A DNA stretch of 64,000 nucleotides from Candidatus Planktophila versatilis (GCF_002288265.1 NZ_CP016778.1:992001-1056000), one strand, 5' to 3'. Counted from the stretch's first letter, positions 1 through 9,907 are shown. Program-made: numbers and translations. The notes: generated by a model not told the origin, from the letters alone.

Positions 1-1
1 C

Positions 2-1405
2 CCAGCGGCAATCAGCGCGCTCGGCGATAAAGTCTCTGCTCGTCGCATTGCAGCAGCTGCTGGTGCGCCACTTGTTGCAGGTACAAAAGATCCAGTTACT
101 GGTCATGGCGAAGTATTGGCATTCGCGAAAGAACACGGGCTTCCTGTTGCAATTAAAGCTGCCTTCGGCGGAGGAGGGCGTGGTCTCAAAGTTGCTCGCA
201 CTATGGAGGAAATCCCAGAGCTCTATGACTCTGCGGTGCGGGAAGCGATTGCAGGTTTTGGACGCGGTGAATGCTTTGTAGAGCGCTACCTTGATAAGCC
301 GCGCCACGTTGAGACTCAAGTACTAGTTGATAAGCATGGCCACGCAGTTGTTGTTTCAACCCGAGACTGTTCATTGCAACGCCGACATCAAAAACTTGTA
401 GAAGAAGCGCCAGCACCATTTCTGACACAAGCTCAGAATGAAGAGCTCTACCGCTCAAGTAAGGCGATTATGAAAGAGGCAGGCTATATCGGTGCCGGCA
501 CATGCGAATTCCTTGTTGGACAAGATGGAACAATTTCATTCTTAGAGGTAAATACTCGTCTGCAAGTAGAACATCCTGTTTCTGAAGAAGTTACCGGCAT
601 TGACTTAGTGCGTGAACAGTTCCGAATCGCAATGGGTGAAAGTTTAGGTTTCGATGATCCTGTAGTGCGTGGGCACTCAATTGAATTCCGTATTAATGGT
701 GAAGATCCAGGGCGTTCATTCTTGCCAGCTCCTGGTCGCATTACTGCGTGGAGTATCCCCACTGGTCCTGGCGTTCGGGTTGATGCAGGTTTCCGTAACG
801 GTGATGTAATTGGTGGAAACTTCGATTCACTTCTTGCCAAACTCATTGTTACCGGTGCAACACGTGAACAAGCCATTGAACGTGCTCGTCGCGCTCTTGC
901 CGAGTTTATAGTTGGTGGACTAGCTACAGCACTTCCGTTTCACCGCGCAATTCTTGAAGACCCTGCCTACACAGAAGATTTCAAGATCTATACCAGTTAC
1001 ATTGAAAATGAATTTATCAACGAGATTCCAGCATTTAAATCTGTTCCTTTAGATATTCAGACGAAGGTTGCTGCTGAGAAATTAGTTGCTGAAGTTAATG
1101 GAAAGCGGTTTGAGATTCTCGTTCATGCACCAGAACCAGTCGTAAAGCGCCACCGTGCAAAGCAATCTTCTGTTACTGGCGCAGCAGGAACCGGGCTTGC
1201 ATCTCCGATGCAAGGAACGGTGGTAAAGATTGCCGTGGAAGAAGGACAGAGCGTTGAAGCGGGTGACCTTGTTATAGTGCTTGAAGCCATGAAGATGGAG
1301 CAGCCATTAACTGCCCATACCAGCGGTGTGATTAAGAACTTAAAAGCTGTAATTGGTGAGACTGTGGCTAGTGGAACAGTTCTCTGTGACATTATTCAGG
1401 CATGA
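2..1405 (+). CDS. Acetyl/propionyl-CoA carboxylase alpha subunit (biotin carboxylase + BCCP), 5'-truncated by window edge
   Basis: The open frame is already running at base 2, so the true start lies left of the window. The visible part holds the ATP-grasp of biotin carboxylase ([29 protein letters not shown]), the biotin carboxylase C-terminal domain (FRINGEDP) and a C-terminal biotinyl domain with EAMKMEQP, whose Lys takes biotin. This fused architecture is typical of actinobacterial AccA1/AccA3-type alpha subunits, which carboxylate biotin for a separate carboxyltransferase beta subunit. Which acyl-CoA is used cannot be told from here. Its stop overlaps the next start as ATGA, so it is probably cotranscribed with the nucleoside phosphorylase. 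Confidence 0.93.
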   Translation, partial: PAAISALGDKVSARRIAAAAGAPLVAGTKDPVTGHGEVLAFAKEHGLPVAIKAAFGGGGRGLKVARTMEEIPELYDSAVREAIAGFGRGECFVERYLDKPRHVETQVLVDKHGHAVVVSTRDCSLQRRHQKLVEEAPAPFLTQAQNEELYRSSKAIMKEAGYIGAGTCEFLVGQDGTISFLEVNTRLQVEHPVSEEVTGIDLVREQFRIAMGESLGFDDPVVRGHSIEFRINGEDPGRSFLPAPGRITAWSIPTGPGVRVDAGFRNGDVIGGNFDSLLAKLIVTGATREQAIERARRALAEFIVGGLATALPFHRAILEDPAYTEDFKIYTSYIENEFINEIPAFKSVPLDIQTKVAAEKLVAEVNGKRFEILVHAPEPVVKRHRAKQSSVTGAAGTGLASPMQGTVVKIAVEEGQSVEAGDLVIVLEAMKMEQPLTAHTSGVIKNLKAVIGETVASGTVLCDIIQA

Positions 1406-2232
1406 CCTCAACCGAACTTCTCTACTCCGATCCTCTCTCCGCCGCTACGCAAGCGGCGAAAGAAATCGCCCAGCGCACGGGTGTGCCATCGCACGATGTT
1501 GCACTGGTGATGGGTTCGGGTTGGGTGGGCGCAGCTGATGCACTTGGCACTCCTGCCTTTGAATGCGATGCAGATGAACTCACTGGATTCTTAGCTCCAG
1601 CAGTAGAAGGTCACTCTGGAAAAGTTCGCTCATATGAAATCAGTGAAAATGGCAAGACGATACGAGCGCTAGTTTTTCTTGGTCGTACACACTTGTATGA
1701 AGGCAAGGGCATGGAGCCAGTTGTGCACGGTGTACGCACTGCAGTCAAAGCCGGTTGCAAGGTTGTCATTTTAACTAATGCCTGCGGTGGAATTAACACC
1801 TCCTTCAAGGTTGGTCAACCAGTCATTATTCGCGACCATATTTCACTCACTGCAGCCTCACCCCTTTCAGGTGCAACATTTATTGATCTCACAGATCTTT
1901 ACAGCAAGCGAATTCGCGAGATTGTGAAGAAGGAAGATTCATCTCTCGCTGAGGGCGTCTATGTTCACTGGCGCGGGCCTACTTATGAAACTCCGGCAGA
2001 AATTCTCATGATGCGCACCATGGGTGCCGATTTAGTCGGAATGTCTACGGTTCCGGAAGCAATTGCAGCTCACGCACTCGGTGCTGAAGTTCTAGGCATT
2101 TCCTTGGTAACAAATGCTGCATCTGGTGTGACTGGTGAGAAGTTAAACCATGAAGAAGTCATTGCCGCAGGGAAAGCTGCTGCGAGTCGCATGGGATCAC
2201 TTCTTAAAACCACAATTCCAAAGCTCGTATAA
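1402..2232 (+). CDS. Purine nucleoside phosphorylase (PNP family 2, trimeric type)
   Basis: The 276-residue protein has the family-2 PNP features: the phosphate-binding GSGWVG near residue 38, [17 protein letters not shown] near residue 126, [15 protein letters not shown] and SLVTNAASG. It would cleave purine (deoxy)ribonucleosides with phosphate to free base and pentose-1-phosphate. Length is normal for the family. The ATG overlaps the upstream carboxylase stop (ATGA). The mutase and deoC that follow would process the pentose phosphate released, so the operon reads as purine nucleoside catabolism. It is the purine counterpart of deoA on the opposite strand. Confidence 0.93.
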   Translation: MTSTELLYSDPLSAATQAAKEIAQRTGVPSHDVALVMGSGWVGAADALGTPAFECDADELTGFLAPAVEGHSGKVRSYEISENGKTIRALVFLGRTHLYEGKGMEPVVHGVRTAVKAGCKVVILTNACGGINTSFKVGQPVIIRDHISLTAASPLSGATFIDLTDLYSKRIREIVKKEDSSLAEGVYVHWRGPTYETPAEILMMRTMGADLVGMSTVPEAIAAHALGAEVLGISLVTNAASGVTGEKLNHEEVIAAGKAAASRMGSLLKTTIPKLV

Positions 2233-2251
2233 GGAAAGTTACTCTCTTCTT

Positions 2252-3868
2252 ATGGATGCATCACTGAAGGCAGAAGTAGAGGCATGGATAGCCGATGACC
2301 CAGATCCGCAGACAGCCGGCGAACTTCAGAAAGCACTTGATGCCGGTGATGAACAATTACTTAAGAAGTATTTCAATGGATTTCTCCAATTTGGCACGGC
2401 AGGTTTACGTGGACCGGTAGGTCCCGGTCCTTCGGCTATGAACCGCGCCGTAGTCGGCCGCACCGCAGCAGGTATCGCTGCCTATATGAAATCTCATGGA
2501 ATGAAATCAGTTGTTATCGGTCAAGATGCACGTCATGGATCGGCTGAATTTACCCAGGAGAGCGCATCAATCTTCAGCGGTGCCGGCATGGATGTGTACG
2601 TTCTGCCTCGCCCGCTTCCGACGCCAGTATTGGCATTTGCTACGCAGTATTTGAAGTGCGATATCGGAATTATGGTGACTGCAAGCCATAATCCTCGACA
2701 AGATAACGGCTACAAGGTTTATGTAGGACCGAGCGCCGATGGAATCAACTACGCCTGCTCGCAAATCATCAGCCCCACCGATCAGTTAATTGCCGATCAA
2801 ATCACTTTAGTGAATTCCTTGAAATCACAGCCTCGCGGCAAAGAATGGAAAATCGTTGGTGAGGATGTCATTACCGAATACGTGAGGCGCACTGCACAGT
2901 TAGCCCCCCGTCCCGGTGATCTCAAGATTGTCTACACCGCGATGCATGGCGTTGGAACCGAGACTGTGCAAAGAGTCTTTAACCATGCGGGTTTTGCCAC
3001 TTTGATTCTGGTTGATGACCAATGCACTCCTGATCCGGATTTTCCAACAGTTGCTTTCCCAAACCCGGAGGAACCTGGCGCAATTGATTTAGCACTCAAG
3101 AAAGCGCGCGATTTTGGCGCTGAGCTGGTAATTGCTAATGACCCAGATACTGACCGATGTGCGGTGGCAATTAAAGATCCTAAAGTCGGCTGGCGAATGT
3201 TGCGCGGAGATGAGCTTGGAATAATCTTTGGCGAATGGATTGCACGCACCAAGCCATCTGGAACATTCGCAACTTCTATCGTCTCTTCCTCGGCACTGGG
3301 CAAGATTAGCGCGCACTATGGAATCAAATACAAAGAGGTGCTCACAGGCTTTAAGTGGCTGGCAAAGATTGAGAACCTGTCCTTTGGATATGAAGAAGCG
3401 ATTGGCTACGCCGTTGATTCCGAAAATGTTAATGATAAAGATGGAATATCAGCTGCAATCTTCATCGCTCAGATAGCAATCGATTTAAAGCGCGATGGAC
3501 TCACTATTTCTGACCTGCTCGATGAAGTATGGGCCCGACATGGTTTCCATGGCACGGAACAGATTTCAATTCGCGTCGCTGATCTATCGGTGGTTACTGG
3601 TCTACTCGCACGGCTACGCCAGCACCCACCACAAGAGATTGCCGGACGTGGCGTTGAAGCCATCGATGACTTAGCGGCTCCTACAAACGGATTACCACCA
3701 ACAGATGGGCTGCGAATCTGGCTTGCTGGAGGAATTCGAGTCATTGTGCGTCCCTCAGGTACTGAGGCGAAAATCAAGTGTTATATCGAAGTCGTGACAG
3801 CAACGTCAGGTGAGTCACAGAAAATACTCGACGAGATTCGCCAACCTCTGAAAGAATTCCTTTCATGA
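2252..3868 (+). CDS. Phosphohexomutase-family enzyme, likely acting as phosphopentomutase (PGM2-like)
   Basis: The protein is 538 residues when started at ATG 2252. A start at 2150 is open but would overlap the PNP gene by 83 bases, and the alpha-D-phosphohexomutase fold begins after 2252. Landmarks are TAGLRG, the phosphoserine loop TASHNPRQDNGYKVY, the metal loop DPDTDRC, the sugar loop GYEEAIGY and the phosphate loop RPSGTEAK. Family members interconvert sugar-1- and sugar-6-phosphates. PGM2-type members prefer pentose phosphates, and the position between PNP and deoC makes ribose-1-P/deoxyribose-1-P to 5-phosphate the likely job (inference). No separate deoB was seen in the window. AAGGAAAG at 2231-2238 is a distant possible RBS. 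Confidence 0.88.
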   Translation: MDASLKAEVEAWIADDPDPQTAGELQKALDAGDEQLLKKYFNGFLQFGTAGLRGPVGPGPSAMNRAVVGRTAAGIAAYMKSHGMKSVVIGQDARHGSAEFTQESASIFSGAGMDVYVLPRPLPTPVLAFATQYLKCDIGIMVTASHNPRQDNGYKVYVGPSADGINYACSQIISPTDQLIADQITLVNSLKSQPRGKEWKIVGEDVITEYVRRTAQLAPRPGDLKIVYTAMHGVGTETVQRVFNHAGFATLILVDDQCTPDPDFPTVAFPNPEEPGAIDLALKKARDFGAELVIANDPDTDRCAVAIKDPKVGWRMLRGDELGIIFGEWIARTKPSGTFATSIVSSSALGKISAHYGIKYKEVLTGFKWLAKIENLSFGYEEAIGYAVDSENVNDKDGISAAIFIAQIAIDLKRDGLTISDLLDEVWARHGFHGTEQISIRVADLSVVTGLLARLRQHPPQEIAGRGVEAIDDLAAPTNGLPPTDGLRIWLAGGIRVIVRPSGTEAKIKCYIEVVTATSGESQKILDEIRQPLKEFLS

Positions 3869-4812
3869 GTTTCTATGGCCTAGTTGATGGATCTGAGAAA
3901 TCTCTTCTTAAATTCTTAGAGCAACTATCTGGCGTTGACCAAGTGGGTGCAGACTCTCGAGCTGCAATGCTGGCAACTCGTAGTATTAAGACAACAAGCA
4001 AGAAATGGGCGATTGATACCGCAATATCCATGGTTGACCTAACAACTCTCGAAGGTGCAGATACACCTGGGAAAGTTCGCGCCTTGTGTTCAAAGGCAGT
4101 CAGGCCTGATCCAACGGATCCAACAGTTCCTAGCGTAGGCGCAATCTGTGTCTATAACGATATGGTTGAAATAGCTCGCACACATTTAGATGCAATTGGC
4201 GGGGAACATGTTCCAGTTGCCGCTGTCTCCACTGCATTTCCATCTGGCCGAGCTTCCATGGAGGTGAAGATTCAAGATACTCAAGATGCAATCAATGCGG
4301 GTGCAGCTGAAATTGATATGGTGATTGACCGTGGAGCATTCTTGGCAGGTAAGTATGGAATGGTCTTTGATGAGATTGTAAAGATTCGAGAAATCTGTGG
4401 TGAGAAGGCGCATCTTAAAGTTATCTTTGAAACTGGCGAACTTGTCACCTATGACAATGTTCGAAAGGCTTCCTACCTTGCAATGCTTGCAGGAGCTGAC
4501 TTCATCAAGACTTCCACAGGAAAGGTGGCTCCTGCTGCTACCCCGCCAGTTGTGCTTGTGATGCTTGAAGCTGTGCGTGATTTTTACACACTCACACAAC
4601 GAAAAATTGGAGTCAAGCCTGCCGGCGGAATCCGGACTACGAAGGATGCAATTAAGCAATTGGTTCTGGTAAATGAGACTGCAGGACCTGACTGGTTAAC
4701 TCCGCAGCTATTTCGAATCGGGGCAAGCGCGCTTCTCAATGATTTACTGATGCAACGCATGAAAATGTCAGATGGCTACTACGCTAGCCCTAACTACGTA
4801 TCGATTGACTAG
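3865..4812 (+). CDS. deoC: Deoxyribose-phosphate aldolase, long form
   Basis: DeoC splits 2-deoxyribose-5-phosphate into glyceraldehyde-3-phosphate and acetaldehyde. The Schiff-base lysine sits in DFIKTSTGK (about K215), the acidic partner in AAEIDMVID (about D151) and the second lysine in KPAGGIRT (about K251). At 315 residues it is longer than the compact bacterial form (about 220-260) and resembles the longer animal-type DERA with an N-terminal extension. Its start overlaps the mutase stop (ATGA). The two aldehyde dehydrogenase-like genes directly downstream would deal with acetaldehyde. Confidence 0.95.
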   Translation: MSFYGLVDGSEKSLLKFLEQLSGVDQVGADSRAAMLATRSIKTTSKKWAIDTAISMVDLTTLEGADTPGKVRALCSKAVRPDPTDPTVPSVGAICVYNDMVEIARTHLDAIGGEHVPVAAVSTAFPSGRASMEVKIQDTQDAINAGAAEIDMVIDRGAFLAGKYGMVFDEIVKIREICGEKAHLKVIFETGELVTYDNVRKASYLAMLAGADFIKTSTGKVAPAATPPVVLVMLEAVRDFYTLTQRKIGVKPAGGIRTTKDAIKQLVLVNETAGPDWLTPQLFRIGASALLNDLLMQRMKMSDGYYASPNYVSID

Positions 4813-4825
4813 GAATGGGCGCAAG

Positions 4826-6274
4826 ATGACCTTCGAATATGCACCGGCGCCGGAATCTAGGGCGATCGTCTCAATCAAGCCTAAGTATGGTCACTTCATC
4901 AACGGCTCTTTTGTTGCCGGAAAGAAGCACTTCCCAACCATCAATCCTGCGACCGAAGAGGTGTTGAGCCTTATTTCTCTGGGTGGTGTGTCAGATGTTG
5001 ATAAGGCGGTTGCAGCGGCACAAAAGGCTTATACAAAAACCTGGTCAAAGCTTTCAGGTAAAGAACGTGGAAAATATTTATATCGAATTGCTCGAATTCT
5101 GCAAGAACGTGCACGTGAGTTTGCCGTCCTTGAGACTCTCGATAATGGAAAGCCAATCCGTGAAACTCGCGATATTGATATTCCACTCGTTGCAGCACAC
5201 TTTTTCTATCATGCAGGGTGGGCCGACAAATTAGATTACGCAGGTCTCGGTCACTCCCCTAAAGCCTATGGCGTTGCGGGACAGATCATTCCTTGGAATT
5301 TCCCACTGTTAATGCTGGCTTGGAAAGTTGCACCGGCACTTGCCACCGGTAACACAGTGGTTCTCAAGCCAGCAGAGACAACCTCGCTGACTGCTCTTCT
5401 TTTTGCCGAAGTCTGTCAGCAAGCTGAATTACCAGATGGAGTAGTCAATATTGTCACCGGCGATGGCTCTACTGGTGCAGCGATAGTGAACCATCCAGGA
5501 ATACATAAGATTGCATTTACCGGATCTACTGAAGTTGGGAAGAAGATTGCTCGCGCTATTGCAGCCACAGATAAGAAAGCGACCCTGGAATTAGGTGGAA
5601 AGGGTGCCAATATTGTCTTCGATGACGCCCCAGTAGATGAAGCAGTCGAAGGAATCGTCAATGGAATCTTCTTTAATCAGGGACATGTCTGCTGCGCGGG
5701 ATCAAGGCTAATTCTGCAAGAGAGTATCGCTGACGAAGTGATTGAAAAGCTCAAGGTCAGAATGTCTAAAATTAGAGTCGGAGATCCGCTCGATAAAAAT
5801 ACTGATCTCGGTGCCATCAACTCAAAGGAGCAGTTGGTAAAGATTAAAGAGCTCTCAGCAATCGGAGATGGCGAAGGTGCTCAACGTTGGAGCCCACAGT
5901 GCAATCTGCCTGATAAAGGTTTCTGGTTTGCTCCAACAATCTTTACTGGTGTCACTCAGGCTAACCGAATCGCGCAGGAAGAGATCTTCGGTCCAGTTCT
6001 GTCAATCCTAACTTTTAGAACTCCCCAAGAAGCTATCGACAAGGCAAATAACACTCCCTTCGGATTATCTGCCGGTATCTGGAGCGAGAAAGGCTCACGA
6101 ATTTTCTGGGCTAGCCAACACCTCAAAGCTGGAGTTATCTGGGCAAATACCTTTAATAAATTTGATCCAGCATCGCCATTCGGAGGTTATAAAGAATCTG
6201 GATGGGGTCGCGAAGGTGGCAAGCATGGCCTTGCTGCATATTTAAAAAATGGCAAAGAGACTGGGGCGAAGTAA
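4826..6274 (+). CDS. Aldehyde dehydrogenase, catalytic half of a split ALDH16-like pair
   Basis: The 482-residue enzyme has a complete ALDH fold: GQIIPWNFP (Asn near 158), ELGGKG (general-base Glu near 255), FNQGHVCCAG (catalytic Cys near 289/290) and EEIFGP. An upstream in-frame codon at 4772 lies inside deoC, so ATG 4826 is preferred; AGGAATGGG at 4811 is the probable RBS. The likely substrate is acetaldehyde from DeoC, oxidised to acetate with NAD(P) (inference from context). The stop TAA directly abuts the next ATG. Together with the next gene it matches the domain order of ALDH16, where a catalytic ALDH domain is followed by a shortened non-catalytic one. Confidence 0.93.
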   Translation: MTFEYAPAPESRAIVSIKPKYGHFINGSFVAGKKHFPTINPATEEVLSLISLGGVSDVDKAVAAAQKAYTKTWSKLSGKERGKYLYRIARILQERAREFAVLETLDNGKPIRETRDIDIPLVAAHFFYHAGWADKLDYAGLGHSPKAYGVAGQIIPWNFPLLMLAWKVAPALATGNTVVLKPAETTSLTALLFAEVCQQAELPDGVVNIVTGDGSTGAAIVNHPGIHKIAFTGSTEVGKKIARAIAATDKKATLELGGKGANIVFDDAPVDEAVEGIVNGIFFNQGHVCCAGSRLILQESIADEVIEKLKVRMSKIRVGDPLDKNTDLGAINSKEQLVKIKELSAIGDGEGAQRWSPQCNLPDKGFWFAPTIFTGVTQANRIAQEEIFGPVLSILTFRTPQEAIDKANNTPFGLSAGIWSEKGSRIFWASQHLKAGVIWANTFNKFDPASPFGGYKESGWGREGGKHGLAAYLKNGKETGAK

Positions 6275-7126
6275 ATGACTACTAAGAAGCAGCCTCGTGT
6301 TGATGTGAAGAAGACTTACAAACTCTTCATCAATGGTGCATTTGCCCGTAGTGAATCTGGTCGCGTATTTGAAGTAACTGCCAAGAATGGGGATTTCATT
6401 GCTAACCCTGCACTGGCATCGCGTAAAGATCTACGTGATGCAGTCACAGCGGCGCGTGCTGCGCAATCAGGGTGGGCAAAAGCCACTGCATACAATCGTG
6501 GTCAAATTCTCTATCGCATCGCTGAAATGCTTGAAGGCAGAGCAGAACAGTTTGAATCTGAAATTGCACTTACTTCGCAGATAACCGCGGCTAAAGCCAA
6601 GGCACAAGTAACAGATGCTATTGATCGTTGGGTTTGGTATGCCGGCTGGAGTGACAAACTTCAAGCAGTCAGTGGAGCCACAAATCCAGTCTCTGGTCCA
6701 TTCTTCAATTTCTCAATCTCTGAGCCGCAAGGCGTGATTGCCATCGCATCTGATGTGAGTTTTATCGATTTCATCGATGCTATCGCCGCCGCCGTAGTCT
6801 CAGGTAATACAACTGTTGTTCTCGTTCCTGGTTCACTTGCAGTACCAGCCATGACTTTCGCCGAGGTGTTGGCAACAAGTGACCTACCGGCTGGTGTCAT
6901 CAATATCCTGACCGGATCACTTGATGAACTTGCCCCGTGGGCTGCATCTCATATGGATATTGATGGTTTTGATATTTCTGGTGTTAACAAGAAAAAACAT
7001 GGAGAACTGAAAGTAGCTGGGGCTGAGAACTTAAAGCGGATTCATGCATTTAGTACTGGTCAAAGCCCGTCAAGAATCCTTGCATTTATGGAATCTAAAA
7101 CTGTCTGGCACTCAGTTGGGGTGTAA
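6275..7126 (+). CDS. Truncated, non-catalytic aldehyde dehydrogenase homologue
   Basis: At 283 residues it covers only the N-terminal, cofactor-binding half of an ALDH (LFINGAF; a WYAGWSDK region matching the upstream gene; a degraded counterpart of the IPWNFP region reading IASDVSF; then VVLVPGS and LPAGVINILTG). The catalytic Cys motif and the C-terminal catalytic domain are absent. It ends with KTVWHSVGV, and only 5 bases separate it from the convergent add gene, so no missing 3' half lies downstream. I read it as a natural pseudoenzyme partner, comparable with the second domain of ALDH16 proteins, not as a decayed gene, because the frame is intact and codon use matches its neighbours. Confidence 0.8.
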   Translation: MTTKKQPRVDVKKTYKLFINGAFARSESGRVFEVTAKNGDFIANPALASRKDLRDAVTAARAAQSGWAKATAYNRGQILYRIAEMLEGRAEQFESEIALTSQITAAKAKAQVTDAIDRWVWYAGWSDKLQAVSGATNPVSGPFFNFSISEPQGVIAIASDVSFIDFIDAIAAAVVSGNTTVVLVPGSLAVPAMTFAEVLATSDLPAGVINILTGSLDELAPWAASHMDIDGFDISGVNKKKHGELKVAGAENLKRIHAFSTGQSPSRILAFMESKTVWHSVGV

Positions 7127-7131
7127 CGAAC

Positions 7132-8226
7132 TTACTCCTCTGAAATCTTTGCATACTGCGGTTTCACAACGCTTTCGATAATCGATAGCCGTTCCTCAAA
7201 AGGAATAAACGCACTTTTCAGGGCATTAATTGTCACTCGCTGCAAATCTTGGAAGGTCCAATCACATTGATTGACCATCTCTGTCATCTCACGTGACATC
7301 GAAGTTGCAGACATCAAGCGATTATCTGTATTGATGGTCACTCTAAATCGAAGCTTTGCCAGCTTTGCTAGCGGATGGTGGGCAAATGAATCTGCAACAC
7401 CTGTTTGAATATTGGAAGATGGGCACATTTCAAGTGGCACTCTGCGATCTCTCACATAAGAAGAGAGACGACCAAGGCGGGCTGGTGTGTGATTGAAATC
7501 GATATCGTCGGTAATGCGAACACCGTGACCTAAGCGTTCTGCTCCGCACAATTGAATTGCTTCCCAGATAGATGGCAGGCCGTAGGCCTCACCAGCATGA
7601 ATAGTGAAGTGCGCATTCTCGCGGCGCAGATATTCAAAGGTATCTAGCTGATCACTTGGTGGGAATCCATCTTCTGGCCCTGCAATATCAAAGCCGACAA
7701 CTCCTTGATCGCGATACTTCACTGCCAGTTCTGCAACTACTTGTGAGAGTTGATTTTGGCGCATTCCACAAAGCAGTGACATGACGCGAATCGTGTTCCC
7801 TTCACTCTTTGCTTCAGCTTCACCTTCGCGGAAACCCTCGAGGATTGCTTCGATGGCTTGTGCAAGTGTCAGTCCTTTTTCGGTAATCAGTTCAGGTGCC
7901 ATGCGAACTTCAGCATAAACAACACCATCGCGCGCAAGATCTACAGCGCATTCGCGCGCAACCCGGACAATATCTTGTCTGCGTTGCATCACGGCAACCG
8001 TGTGGGCAAAAGTTTCTAAGTAGAGAACTAGTGAGCCTGAATCACATGATGATCTAAACCATTCAGCAAGCTCTGCCGCATCATAAGTTGGGAGTTCATG
8101 GCCAATCTCTTTGGCAATGTCAATGATTGTTTGGGGGCGCAGTCCGCCATCGAGGTGATCGTGCAGCAACGCCTTAGGTAAACGCTTTACCTGTTCAGCA
8201 GTTGGCTTCTTGGTGATGTTACTCAT
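7132..8226 (-). CDS. add: Adenosine deaminase
   Basis: The 364-residue enzyme would hydrolyse adenosine or deoxyadenosine to (deoxy)inosine, which PNP can cleave. Visible signatures are the zinc pair in LLHDHLDGG (H22, H24), the catalytic IHAGEAYG, LGHGVRITDD, CPSSN and TINTDN. This is the standard length for bacterial Add. Its start overlaps the deoA stop (ATGA), making it the last gene of the minus-strand nucleoside operon. It ends 5 bases from the convergent ALDH-like gene, with no obvious terminator in the gap. Confidence 0.95.
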   Translation of the reverse strand: MSNITKKPTAEQVKRLPKALLHDHLDGGLRPQTIIDIAKEIGHELPTYDAAELAEWFRSSCDSGSLVLYLETFAHTVAVMQRRQDIVRVARECAVDLARDGVVYAEVRMAPELITEKGLTLAQAIEAILEGFREGEAEAKSEGNTIRVMSLLCGMRQNQLSQVVAELAVKYRDQGVVGFDIAGPEDGFPPSDQLDTFEYLRRENAHFTIHAGEAYGLPSIWEAIQLCGAERLGHGVRITDDIDFNHTPARLGRLSSYVRDRRVPLEMCPSSNIQTGVADSFAHHPLAKLAKLRFRVTINTDNRLMSATSMSREMTEMVNQCDWTFQDLQRVTINALKSAFIPFEERLSIIESVVKPQYAKISEE

Positions 8227-9512
8227 CCTTCGATTCTCTCCAAAACTAATGGCAGTCGGTTGACTGTTCCGCCTTCTACTATTGTGACAGCACCTTCTAG
8301 AATCTCTAAAGCGCGCTCGAATCTCGCTGGCTCATCGGTATGTAAGGTCATAAGCGGTGCACCTGCAGTGATGTAATCCCCTGGCTTTGCGTGTAACTCG
8401 ATTCCAGCTCCCGCCTGGACCTTCTCGCCCTGCTTAGAGCGCCCCGCACCTAAGCGCCAAGCGCTGACTCCCACCTTCATGGCATCCATGGTGGTCACTG
8501 TGCCGCTGTGAGCAGCTGCAATCACATGTTTTTCTCGCGCTACTGGCAGCGCTGCATCCGGGTCTCCCCCTTGGGCGCTAATCATTCTGCGCCAATGATC
8601 CATTGCACTGCCATCTTTCAGTGCAACTTCTGGATCTTTTCCAATAATTCCAGCAGCATCAATCATTTCACGTGCAAGCAAAATTGTTAATTCAACAACA
8701 TCGCTGGGGCCACCCCCTGCTAATACCTCAACAGATTCACGCACTTCAAGTGCGTTGCCTGCAGTTAAGCCCAGTGGCACATCCATCGCAGTTACTAACG
8801 CGCGAGTCTTTACTCCGGCATCTGTACCAAGTTGCACCATCGTGCGAGCGAGCTCTGATGCCTTCTTGGGATCTGCCATAAAGGCTCCGCTGCCAGTCTT
8901 TACATCAAGAACAAGAGCGGAAGTTCCTTCGGCAATCTTCTTGCTCATGATTGATGATGCAATCAGCGGAATCGCCTCCACCGTTGCAGTGACATCACGT
9001 AGTGCATAAAGCTTCTTATCTGCCGGTGCTAACCCAGCACCAGCTGCGCAAATGACTGCACCAGTCTCTTGTAATACCTTAAGCATCTCATCATTAGAAA
9101 GTGATGCGCGCCAACCAGGAATTGATTCAAGTTTGTCGAGTGTTCCACCTGTGTGGCCAAGTCCGCGACCAGAAAGTTGAGGGACGGCGCCACCACATGC
9201 TGCCACAAGCGGTGCCAACGGAAGTGTGATCTTGTCGCCAACACCGCCGGTTGAGTGTTTATCTACAGTTTTGCGATCAAGCATCGACCAATCCATACGC
9301 TCGCCACTATTTATCATCGCATTGGTCCAGCGTGATATCTCACGCGAGTTCATACCATTTAGCAGAATTGCCATGAGAAGTGCCGACATCTGCTCATCTG
9401 CAACAACACCACGGGTGTACGCGTCGATAACCCAATCAATCTGTGTGTCGCTTAGTTCGTTTCGGTCTCGCTTAGCTGCAATGATTTCTACAGCTGCAAA
9501 AGGTTCAATCAT
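8223..9512 (-). CDS. deoA: Thymidine/pyrimidine-nucleoside phosphorylase
   Basis: The 429-residue protein converts thymidine or other pyrimidine nucleosides and phosphate to base plus (deoxy)ribose-1-phosphate. It carries the family signature near residues 110-135 (SGRGLGHTGGTLDKLESI), the earlier phosphate-site segment KHSTGGVGDK, DVKTGSGAF, and a C-terminal domain with LGAGRSKQ. Both ends overlap neighbours by 4 bases (cdd upstream, add downstream), indicating translational coupling. Whether it is strictly thymidine-specific or accepts uridine cannot be decided by eye. Confidence 0.95.
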   Translation of the reverse strand: MIEPFAAVEIIAAKRDRNELSDTQIDWVIDAYTRGVVADEQMSALLMAILLNGMNSREISRWTNAMINSGERMDWSMLDRKTVDKHSTGGVGDKITLPLAPLVAACGGAVPQLSGRGLGHTGGTLDKLESIPGWRASLSNDEMLKVLQETGAVICAAGAGLAPADKKLYALRDVTATVEAIPLIASSIMSKKIAEGTSALVLDVKTGSGAFMADPKKASELARTMVQLGTDAGVKTRALVTAMDVPLGLTAGNALEVRESVEVLAGGGPSDVVELTILLAREMIDAAGIIGKDPEVALKDGSAMDHWRRMISAQGGDPDAALPVAREKHVIAAAHSGTVTTMDAMKVGVSAWRLGAGRSKQGEKVQAGAGIELHAKPGDYITAGAPLMTLHTDEPARFERALEILEGAVTIVEGGTVNRLPLVLERIEG

Positions 9513-9907
9513 GAAAGGCGATTCTCAATTTCCTCGGGTCCAAAAGCCCATGGAAGTAAATCTGCCAAAGTCTTTACGCCCTGATCAGTCATCATTTGTA
9601 GTGTGGAACCACCATGTTCTTGCAGTAATTGGCGACAGCGACCACACGGCATCAATGCATTTCCTGCGATATCCACGCATACAAATGCCACGAGACGGCC
9701 CCCACCTGTTGCAATCAGTGAGGAAACCAAGCCACATTCAGCACACAAGGTCAGTCCATAACTCGCATTTTCAACATTGCATCCAGAAACAATTCGCCCA
9801 TCATCGACAAGTGCTGCCACACCCACCGGAAACTTTGAATACGGCACGTATGCCTTCTTCATCGCAGTTAGCGCCTCTGCGTGCAGTACATCCCAAGAAA
9901 TATTCAT
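9509..9907 (-). CDS. cdd: Cytidine deaminase
   Basis: The 132-residue homotetrameric-type enzyme deaminates cytidine and deoxycytidine to (deoxy)uridine. The zinc site is clear: C55-A-E57 in TLCAECGL and P87-C88-x-x-C91 in MPCGRCRQL, with substrate-binding GCNVENASYG just before. Length is typical of the short Cdd class. Its start shares one base with the stop of the upstream permease (TAATG). It feeds deoA by converting cytidines to uridines. Confidence 0.96.
   Translation of the reverse strand: MNISWDVLHAEALTAMKKAYVPYSKFPVGVAALVDDGRIVSGCNVENASYGLTLCAECGLVSSLIATGGGRLVAFVCVDIAGNALMPCGRCRQLLQEHGGSTLQMMTDQGVKTLADLLPWAFGPEEIENRLS

Noticed and set aside
4186-4659. Long antisense open frame inside deoC
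   Set aside because: It is a shadow of the deoC codon pattern; composition is not protein-like and no start signal is present.
6275-7126. Second ALDH as a frameshifted pseudogene
   Set aside because: The frame is intact, the end is only 5 bases from add, no catalytic half is found in other frames, and ALDH16 provides a precedent for a natural half.
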